Source of the DNA: Fimenecus sp045594645
Lineage (GTDB): Bacteria > Bacillota > Clostridia > Oscillospirales > Acutalibacteraceae
Length of the DNA stretch: 26,256 nucleotides
Assembly (NCBI GenBank): GCA_045594645.1
Contig: JAZNYY010000009.1
Location: 1 to 26,256, forward strand
Direction: 5' to 3'
In this document: positions 20,663 to 26,256 of the stretch, piece after piece
Numbering within the stretch: position 1 is the first letter of the stretch
How the letters are laid out: each line of letters opens with the position of its first letter
Made by a program: the position numbers and the translations under genes
The notes under the pieces: model-generated
Told to the model about the DNA's origin: nothing
Databases searched by the model: none
The model's input: only the letters and a program-made list of their open reading frames with translations

Positions 20663-21937
20663 TTATTCTTCTAAATCGTTTTTCTTGGACTTTGTTTTAT
20701 AATATCCTTTTGTTACAAAATATGTAACTGCGATTGAAACGAGCGCCGTTGCAGCAGCCACAACTGCCATTGTGAGATAATAGCGGGGCTTTGAAATCAT
20801 ATTGTTTTGATTATAGATTTCGTTTTTAATGCTTTCCCAGAAATCTTTATTTTCAGTTGTGGGCTCGGTTGTATCAGGCTCAACGACTACCGTAGGCTCG
20901 GTGGTTGAAGATTTATCTTCACTTGACGGCTCTTCGGTTGCGCTTGTATCATCCTCGCTTGATGGTTCTTCTGTTGAGTTTTCTGTTACGGGCTCTGTTA
21001 CGGTGATTTTATAAGTAACAGTCCAGCCGTTTGACTTTGCGGTGACTGTGGTTGTGCCGAGGGCTACGCCCTTAACTGTACCATTTGAAGAAACGGTTGC
21101 GATATTTGTATCTGCAACAGACCAAGTTACAGAATGATTATCCGTTGCATCTGCGGGAACTTTTGAAACCTTAAGTTTAAGTGTACCGCCCATTTCAACG
21201 GTTTTTGAGGTGTTGCCCGAAGCGGTAATTCCTGTTTGTGCAACATTAACGGTCACCTTGCAGGTTGCAGTTTTACCACCCGCTTTTGCTGTGATTGTAG
21301 CAGTACCGCCACCAACTGCGGTAATTTTACCACTGCTTGAAACCTTGGCAACCTTTGTATTTGATGACGAATATGTAACAGTTTTATTTGTTGCATCCGC
21401 GGGTGAAACCGTTGCACTTAACTGACTTGTTTCACCTTTTTTGAGAGTTACGCTTGATTTATCAAGTTTAATGCTTGTGACGGGCACAGTGATTGTGACT
21501 TTACCGTTTGTGGTTGCACAATCATAGGTTTTTCCGTCATAATCAATATTTTCTGTACTTGTAAGAGCAAGAGTTGAAGTACCGGAGTTTTTAAGAATTT
21601 TGAATTTCACGGTGAATACTGTTCCGCTTTTTGCGCTGAACATACCCGAAAAATTAACTGATGAGCCCGTATTATTAAGGCTTCCGCTTGAAACTGCACC
21701 GCCCTTACTACTGCTTACATACTGTAATTCTGACGAATTATAGCCAAGCATTACATTTGCACCCCAAATTTCAACACTTGAGGATATTTTAACGCTAACC
21801 GTTACAGTATCACCTTTCGCACCGCTGACACTTGATGCGGAATAGTTTACGCTTGCGGCATTTGCGGGTAAAACAAAGGTCGAAACAAGTATTATAAAGG
21901 CAGTTAAAATCGCCATAATTTTTGCGGTTTTTCTCAT
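20663..21937 (-). CDS. Cell-surface cohesin and Big2 Ig-like domain protein
   Basis: A 424-residue exported protein. It has a signal peptide (about 1-28, ending VLPANA). A cohesin-like beta-sandwich domain follows (about 29-152): SVSGAKGDTVTVSVKISSS, ANVMLGYNSSELQYVS, GTVFTVKFKILKNSG. Two bacterial Ig-like Big2 domains come next (about 153-233 and 234-315; SIKLDKSSVTLKKGETSQL, SNTKVAKVSSSGKITAVGGG). A Thr/Ser/Glu-rich linker with repeated EEPSSED then leads to a C-terminal membrane helix (about 387-408) with a basic tail. The start at 21937 is chosen because the longer frame would add non-signal residues. Cohesins bind dockerins in cellulosomes; no dockerin or glycosidase gene is nearby, so the role is open. 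It has its own promoter. Confidence 0.85.
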   Translation of the reverse strand: MRKTAKIMAILTAFIILVSTFVLPANAASVNYSASSVSGAKGDTVTVSVKISSSVEIWGANVMLGYNSSELQYVSSSKGGAVSSGSLNNTGSSVNFSGMFSAKSGTVFTVKFKILKNSGTSTLALTSTENIDYDGKTYDCATTNGKVTITVPVTSIKLDKSSVTLKKGETSQLSATVSPADATNKTVTYSSSNTKVAKVSSSGKITAVGGGTATITAKAGGKTATCKVTVNVAQTGITASGNTSKTVEMGGTLKLKVSKVPADATDNHSVTWSVADTNIATVSSNGTVKGVALGTTTVTAKSNGWTVTYKITVTEPVTENSTEEPSSEDDTSATEEPSSEDKSSTTEPTVVVEPDTTEPTTENKDFWESIKNEIYNQNNMISKPRYYLTMAVVAAATALVSIAVTYFVTKGYYKTKSKKNDLEE

Positions 21938-21968
21938 ATCAATCACCCGAATATAAAGTATATATATA

Positions 21969-21997
21969 ATGATACAATATTCGACAGTAAAAGTCAA
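21969..21997 (-). promoter_or_regulatory. Promoter of the cohesin gene
   Basis: TTGACT (21992-21997), 17-nt spacer, TATCAT (21969-21974) on the minus strand, about 30 nt before the ATG. This is also why the longer reading frame, whose upstream codons overlap the promoter, is rejected. Confidence 0.75.
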
Positions 21998-22062
21998 TTA
22001 AGGCGTTGTGGAAAAAGCTGGGTTTATAGGCATAATTTTTTAAAGAAAAAGCGTCAAAATTG

Positions 22063-22305
22063 TTTGATAAATTGGGAATTTGTCGAAATGCAAAATGTAA
22101 AATGCAAAATGTAAAATGCAAAGTGCAAAATGAAGGGTCTGCGACGCAATTATATATCTCACTAATACAGAACGCAATGCTATGTAGGGTCGCTTCATGA
22201 AGCGACCGTTCCAAAGTATGTAATTAAACTACAAACGGGCGATTCGTGAATCGCCCCTACAAGATTACATAACCATATAAATGAGTCAGACAAATTCAAA
22301 TTTGC
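22063..22305. repeat. MITE-like composite repeat with inverted ends
   Basis: Left end TTTGATAAATTGGGAATTTGTC (22063-22084) is an inverted match to right end GACAAATTCAAATTTGC (22289-22305). Inside are six tandem 7-mers RTGYAAA (22088-22129) and TCTGCGACGCAATTATA (shared with 11999). A perfect 20-bp palindrome lies at 22188-22207 (GGTCGCTTCATGAAGCGACC), and 9-bp arms GGGCGATTC/GAATCGCCC at 22237-22256, the two flanked by TGTAGGG and CCCTACA in inverted orientation. No coding sequence; it fills most of the gap between the cohesin and hemolysin III genes. Confidence 0.75.
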
Positions 22306-22338
22306 AGAACACAAACAATAAAAAGATATACTTTTTCA

Positions 22339-23007
22339 CTATACAAACACATACAGATACAAGCCGAAGAAGTGGCAGACAGAGCCGAGGATTACGAAGA
22401 AATGAAAAATTGCGTGGAAGTATTTTTTCTTTGCTCCTATGCCATAGATTATTGCACCGAGAGTATAGGCAATTCCGCCGGCAAGCATTAAAAATATTGC
22501 GTTATGGTCAAAGTTTTTCCACAGCACCACAAAGGTGACGAGCACCGACCAGCCAAGTGCGAGATAAAGCACCATTTGAAGCACCTTTGTTTTATTGAAA
22601 AGTGCAAAGGTTATTGACATTCCTATTGCTACGGTGAGCCATATTGCTATGAAAAGTCCCCAACCCAAAAATGCGTTAAGTGGCACGACAATCACAACGG
22701 CAAAGGGTGTAATTGTGCCTGCAATCATGGGGTAAATCATTGCGTGGTCGACAATTCGCATTGCTCTTTTGCCACGGTTATTGCGAAGTGCGTGATAGAC
22801 CGCTGAGCAGGAATAAACCGCAATCATTGTGATACCGTAAACAATACTCAAAACCAGATAATCGAGGCGCGACAGCACAATAGAACGGGCAATGCAGAGT
22901 ATTGTGGCAACTACAGCGAATGCACCGCCTACCATATGGGATATGGAGTTCAGCCACTCCTCGCCTCTTGAATAATTTACCAAATCAATTTCATCTAAAC
23001 GGCTCAT
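22339..23007 (-). CDS. Hemolysin III family (PAQR-like) membrane protein
   Basis: Predicted seven-helix integral membrane protein of the YqfA/HlyIII group, related to eukaryotic PAQR receptors; members are proposed hydrolases, and true haemolysis is rarely shown. The 222-residue product has the family signature: EEWLNSISHMVGG near the N terminus, SAVYHAL (His) with RAMRIVDHAMIYPMIAGTITP in the middle, and IFHFFVILGSVCHF near the end, giving the conserved His/Asp/Ser metal site. The start is the ATG at 23007, preceded by GGAGG and six T; an upstream in-frame start at 23031 lies within the hairpin and is rejected. It follows dnaJ by 56 nt, and its ribosome binding site is the 3' arm of a terminator-like hairpin (separate entry). 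Confidence 0.9.
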   Translation of the reverse strand: MSRLDEIDLVNYSRGEEWLNSISHMVGGAFAVVATILCIARSIVLSRLDYLVLSIVYGITMIAVYSCSAVYHALRNNRGKRAMRIVDHAMIYPMIAGTITPFAVVIVVPLNAFLGWGLFIAIWLTVAIGMSITFALFNKTKVLQMVLYLALGWSVLVTFVVLWKNFDHNAIFLMLAGGIAYTLGAIIYGIGAKKKYFHAIFHFFVILGSVCHFFGLYLYVFV

Positions 23008-23013
23008 AAAAAA

Positions 23014-23051
23014 CCTCCGACAATATATCAATATAGATATATTATTGGAGG
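23014..23051 (-). promoter_or_regulatory. Terminator hairpin that includes the hlyIII Shine-Dalgarno
   Basis: On the minus strand a 16-position stem (23036-23051 with 23014-23029, one A.C mismatch and one U.G) closes a 6-nt loop. Its 3' arm ends GGAGG and is followed directly by TTTTTTATG. The GGAGG is the Shine-Dalgarno of the hemolysin III gene, and the T-run is its spacer. The plus strand also has TTTTTATTT after the stem. It can therefore terminate dnaJ transcripts, or mask the ribosome binding site in read-through RNA. Confidence 0.8.
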
Positions 23052-23063
23052 TTTTTATTTATA

Positions 23064-24215
23064 TTATTTCTTTTTCTTTCCAAAGAAGCCTTTTTTGCCG
23101 TCGTCAAGGTTATCTGCCGCGCCGAACTCAAAGGCTAATTGACGAAGAAGTTCTTCTTGTTTATCGGTGAGCTTCTTTGGAACATCAACGATAATGCGAA
23201 CGAGCTGGTCGCCCTTACCCATACCGCTACGACTTTGAATACCGCGACCGCGAAGCTTGAACACATCGCCGGGCTGTGTGCCTGCGGGTACGGGATACTC
23301 GACCTTACCATCAAGAGTTGGCACTTGAATTGTGCAACCCAAAGCCACCTGCATAAAGGTTAAATGCACATCGCACCAAACATTGTAGCCGTCACGCTCA
23401 AAAATGGGATGAGGTCTTACATTCACAACGATATTAAGGTCGCCTGCGGGTCCGCCGTTAGCACCCTTATTACCCTGACCGCGAACTGTGAGCACCTGAC
23501 GGTCATCAATACCCGCGGGGATATTGATATCAAGCTTTGCACTCTTACGAACTCTGCCCGCGCCATTACATTTTTTACAGGGATTCTCGATGATTGTACC
23601 CCTACCGTTACAACGAGAGCAAGGCTTTGAGGATTGAATTACACCAAATGGTGTTCTTTGCTGAACTGTCACCTGACCGCGACCGTTACATTCGGGGCAG
23701 GTCTTGGGTGAATGACCACTCTGACAACCGTTACCGTGACACTCGTCACAGGTTTCAATTCTCATTGTATCAACACTTCGTTTACAGCCCTTTGCGGCCT
23801 CTTCAAACGAAATTGTAACGCTTGCCTGAGTATCACTACCGCGTTGCGGTGCGTTGGGATTTGCACGACCTCCGCCAAATCCACCACCGAAGCCGTTGCC
23901 GAAAATTGAGCCGAAAATGTCGCCTAAATCGAAATCCATTCCACCGAAGCCACCGCCGTAGCCACCTTGACCTGCGCCATAGTTGGGGTCAACACCTGCG
24001 TGGCCGAACTGGTCATAACGGGCTTTTTTCTCGCTGTCAGAAAGAATTTCATAGGCTTCGTTTGCCTCTTTGAATTTTTCTTCTGCTTCTTTATTATTGG
24101 GATTTAAGTCGGGATGATATTTTTTAGCGGCTTTTCGGTAAGCCTTTTTAATCTCGTCATCGGACGCAGATTTATCAACACCGAGCACCTCATAATAGTC
24201 TCTTTTTTCTGCCAT
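23064..24215 (-). CDS. dnaJ: Chaperone protein DnaJ
   Basis: Hsp40 co-chaperone that delivers substrates to DnaK and stimulates its ATPase. The 383-residue product is a complete type I DnaJ. The J domain (1-70) has the essential HPD at 34-36. A Gly/Phe-rich region follows (about 72-130), then four CxxCxGxG-type zinc repeats (CDECHGNG, CPECNGRG, CSRCNGRG, CKKCNGAG, about 150-215), the client-binding C-terminal domains, and a Lys-rich tail. The ATG at 24215 is chosen for the GGAG just upstream and the conserved MAEKRDYYEVLG start. It lies downstream of dnaK, separated by a 12-bp hairpin. Confidence 0.97.
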   Translation of the reverse strand: MAEKRDYYEVLGVDKSASDDEIKKAYRKAAKKYHPDLNPNNKEAEEKFKEANEAYEILSDSEKKARYDQFGHAGVDPNYGAGQGGYGGGFGGMDFDLGDIFGSIFGNGFGGGFGGGRANPNAPQRGSDTQASVTISFEEAAKGCKRSVDTMRIETCDECHGNGCQSGHSPKTCPECNGRGQVTVQQRTPFGVIQSSKPCSRCNGRGTIIENPCKKCNGAGRVRKSAKLDINIPAGIDDRQVLTVRGQGNKGANGGPAGDLNIVVNVRPHPIFERDGYNVWCDVHLTFMQVALGCTIQVPTLDGKVEYPVPAGTQPGDVFKLRGRGIQSRSGMGKGDQLVRIIVDVPKKLTDKQEELLRQLAFEFGAADNLDDGKKGFFGKKKK

Positions 24216-24238
24216 AAGTATCTCCAAATAATACGCCT

Positions 24239-24269
24239 TTACGGACAGACTTTAACGGTCTGTCCGTAA
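24239..24269 (-). promoter_or_regulatory. dnaK-dnaJ intercistronic hairpin
   Basis: TTACGGACAGAC/GTCTGTCCGTAA (24239-24250 with 24258-24269), a perfect 12-bp stem with a 7-nt loop. On the minus strand no T-run follows, so it is not a terminator for dnaK; on the plus strand CTTTTT follows. It may stabilise the dnaK part of the message and set a higher DnaK:DnaJ ratio (inference). Confidence 0.75.
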
Positions 24270-24282
24270 CTTTTTGGTTTAA

Positions 24283-26118
24283 TTATTCAACATCCTTGAA
24301 ATCTGCGTCGTAGTAGCCGTCATTGTTAGGAGCAGCACCAGCGTTGGGGTCATAGCCTGCGCCCTGTGCACCGCCCTGAGCTGCCTGAGCCTGCTTATAA
24401 AGTTCCTCTGAAATCTTGTAGAACTGCTGAGTAAGTTCTTCCTGCTTTGCCTTGATAGCATCGATATCTTCGCCCTTGAGTGCTTCTTTAAGAGCGTCAA
24501 TCTTTGTCTGAAGCTCTGCTTTATCGTTTTCAGAGAACTTATCGCCGTCATCAGCGAGGATTTTTTCGCACTGATATACCATCTGGTCTGCGGCATTTCT
24601 TGTGTCAACTGCGTCCTTGCGCTTCTTATCTTCTTCTGCGAACTTTTCAGCCTCCTGAACTGCCTTTTCAATATCTTCTTTAGACATATTTGTTGAAGAT
24701 GTGATTGAAATTGACTGCTCTTTATTTGTGCCTAAATCCTTTGCAGAAACATTTACGATACCGTTAGCGTCGATATTGAAAGTAACCTCAATTTGAGGAG
24801 TACCGCGACGAGCGGGAAGAATACCGTCAAGGTGGAAAATACCGAGAGTTTTGTTATCTCTTGCGAATTCTCTTTCGCCCTGAAGAACATGAACTTCAAC
24901 TGATGTCTGATTGTCAGCTGCCGTTGAGAAAATCTGGCTCTTCTTTACGGGGATTGTTGTATTTCTTTCAATAATTCTTGTGTTTACGCCACCCATTGTT
25001 TCAATACCGAGTGAAAGAGGAGTAACATCAAGAAGGAGAAGTCCTTCAACCTCACCGCCGAGAACACCGCCCTGAATTGCGGCACCTACTGCTACGCACT
25101 CATCGGGGTTAATGCCCTTGAATGGCTCTTTACCTGTGAATTTCTTAACTGCTTCTTGAACTGCGGGGATTCTTGAAGAACCGCCAACCATAAGGATTTT
25201 GTTAAGCTCTGAAGCTTGAAGACCTGAGTCTGAAAGTGCCTGACGAACAGGTCCCATTGTTGCTTCAACAAGGTCTGCTGTCATTTCGTTGAACTTTGCT
25301 CTTGTAAGAGTTGTTTCAAGATGTTTAGGGCCTGTTGCATCTGCTGTGATGAATGGAAGACTGATTTGTGATGTTGTTACACCTGAAAGTTCAATCTTTG
25401 CTTTTTCTGCTGCTTCCTTAAGACGCTGCATAGCCATTTTATCGTTACGAAGGTCAACGCCCTGTTCTTTCTTGAACTCATCAGCAAGCCAATCAATAAT
25501 CTTCTGGTCGAAGTCGTCGCCACCAAGACGGTTGTTACCTGCTGTTGCAAGAACTTCTTGAACACCATCGCCCATTTCGATAATTGAAACGTCGAATGTA
25601 CCACCACCAAGGTCATAAACCATAACTTTCTGGTCTTCTTCCTTGTCGATACCGTAAGCAAGTGCTGCTGCAGTTGGCTCGTTGATAATTCTCTTAACAT
25701 CAAGACCTGCAATTTTACCTGCGTCTTTTGTTGCCTGACGCTGTGAGTCGTTGAAGTATGCAGGAACTGTGATAACAGCTTGTGTAACTGTTTCACCAAG
25801 ATAGCTTTCTGCGTCCTGTTTAAGCTTAGTTAAAATCATAGCAGAAATCTCCTGCGGTGTGTATGCCTTGTCGTCGATGGTAACAGTCTTGCCTGTTCCC
25901 ATATCTCTCTTTATAGACATAATTGTTCTTTCTGCATTTGTTACAGCCTGTCGCTTAGCTACCTGACCGACAATTCTCTCACCGCTTTTTTGGAATGCTA
26001 CAACAGACGGTGTTGTTCTTGCGCCTTCTGAATTTGCGATAACAGTCGGGTTTCCGCCCTCGATAACTGCTACACATGAGTTAGTTGTAACTAAGTCAAT
26101 ACCAATAATTTTTCCCAT
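24283..26118 (-). CDS. dnaK: Chaperone protein DnaK (Hsp70)
   Basis: ATP-driven Hsp70 chaperone. The 611-residue product is full length for a Gram-positive DnaK. The nucleotide-binding domain (about 1-355) has VPAYFNDSQRQATKDAG, INEPTAAALAYG, VYDLGGGTFDVSII and MVGGSSRIPAVQE. The interdomain linker VEGLLLLDVTPLSLG follows, then the substrate-binding domain and the helical lid ending YYDADFKDVE. One oddity: the phosphate-1 loop, normally IDLGTTNSC, reads IDLVTTNSC. Residue 10 is Val (GTT, complement of 26089-26091) where a Gly is essentially invariant; a single G-to-T change would explain it, whether real or a sequence error. AGGAGG precedes the ATG. It follows grpE by 28 nt. Confidence 0.97.
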   Translation of the reverse strand: MGKIIGIDLVTTNSCVAVIEGGNPTVIANSEGARTTPSVVAFQKSGERIVGQVAKRQAVTNAERTIMSIKRDMGTGKTVTIDDKAYTPQEISAMILTKLKQDAESYLGETVTQAVITVPAYFNDSQRQATKDAGKIAGLDVKRIINEPTAAALAYGIDKEEDQKVMVYDLGGGTFDVSIIEMGDGVQEVLATAGNNRLGGDDFDQKIIDWLADEFKKEQGVDLRNDKMAMQRLKEAAEKAKIELSGVTTSQISLPFITADATGPKHLETTLTRAKFNEMTADLVEATMGPVRQALSDSGLQASELNKILMVGGSSRIPAVQEAVKKFTGKEPFKGINPDECVAVGAAIQGGVLGGEVEGLLLLDVTPLSLGIETMGGVNTRIIERNTTIPVKKSQIFSTAADNQTSVEVHVLQGEREFARDNKTLGIFHLDGILPARRGTPQIEVTFNIDANGIVNVSAKDLGTNKEQSISITSSTNMSKEDIEKAVQEAEKFAEEDKKRKDAVDTRNAADQMVYQCEKILADDGDKFSENDKAELQTKIDALKEALKGEDIDAIKAKQEELTQQFYKISEELYKQAQAAQGGAQGAGYDPNAGAAPNNDGYYDADFKDVE

Positions 26119-26146
26119 TTTCTTTTCCTCCTAAAATATAATTCTC

Positions 26147-26256
26147 TTAGTTTGCTACTTTTACCATTGAATGACGGACTACCTTTTCGTTATTGTAAAT
26201 ATAGCCCTTCATAAACTCTTCGATAACTGTGTTTTCTGTCACAGCCTCGTCTTCTA
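26147..26256 (-). CDS. grpE: Nucleotide exchange factor GrpE, C-terminal end (partial)
   Basis: Only the last 36 codons are in the window; the gene continues past 26256. The visible sequence, ending FMKGYIYNNEKVVRHSMVKVAN, matches the conserved GrpE C terminus, where a GY.......R...V.V pattern forms the beta-domain that touches the DnaK nucleotide-binding domain. GrpE releases ADP from DnaK. Its position 28 nt upstream of dnaK on the same strand fits the Firmicutes (hrcA)-grpE-dnaK-dnaJ operon. The promoter, and any CIRCE operator, lies outside the window. Confidence 0.9.
   Translation of the reverse strand, partial: EDEAVTENTVIEEFMKGYIYNNEKVVRHSMVKVAN

Noticed and set aside
22088..22129. 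CRISPR-like array
   Set aside because: The repeats are contiguous 7-mers without spacers, and no cas genes are present.

Overview
The window looks like chromosome from a low- to mid-GC Gram-positive anaerobe of class Clostridia, probably an Oscillospiraceae/Ruminococcaceae-type gut or rumen bacterium. That placement is an inference. It rests on strong GGAGG ribosome binding sites, frequent TTG starts, a T-box, a preQ1-like riboswitch, an L10 leader attenuator, a cohesin/Ig-like surface protein, and gene orders rpmG-secE-nusG-rplK-rplA-rplJ-rplL and grpE-dnaK-dnaJ. No rRNA, tRNA, CRISPR array, transposase or phage gene was seen.

Layout. 1-3824 (minus strand): translation/transcription cluster rpmG, secE, nusG, rplK, rplA, then a separate promoter with an L10 leader driving rplJ-rplL, ended by a strong terminator. 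3848-4752 (minus): a membrane-anchored polysaccharide deacetylase. 4911-9433 (plus): a promoter, a 29-codon reading frame and an intrinsic terminator, then a second promoter and carA-carB. The carA product has lost every recognisable residue of its glutaminase active site. 9520-11263 (plus): a DUF2974-like alpha/beta hydrolase and a QueT-like transporter behind a candidate preQ1-I riboswitch. 11339-11857 (minus): an orphan gene. 12087-14453 (plus): an autoregulated-looking PadR repressor with two paralogous membrane proteins sharing a HAAS/DUF1700-like cytoplasmic domain. 14663-18659 (plus): a threonine T-box, thrS and a membrane-anchored metallophosphoesterase. 18971-20518 (plus): a PHP-domain phosphoesterase and an unknown protein. 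20663-21997 (minus): a secreted, membrane-anchored cohesin plus double Big2 protein. 22339-26256 (minus): grpE (partial), dnaK, dnaJ and a hemolysin III-family membrane protein whose Shine-Dalgarno lies inside a terminator-like hairpin.

Most long intergenic gaps carry short palindromic repeats that recur within the window. At least two are bounded by inverted ends and look like composite MITE-like units, some nested inside others. They sit beside or inside regulatory regions (padR promoter, thrS leader, 3' end of a HAAS gene).

The observations most worth following are the pseudo-glutaminase CarA beside an intact CarB (suggesting ammonia-dependent carbamoyl phosphate synthesis), the leader-peptide/attenuator unit upstream of it, the hairpin that is both terminator and Shine-Dalgarno mask between dnaJ and hlyIII, and the repeat network. 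All base pairing and residue comparisons were done by eye; no search or folding program was run.
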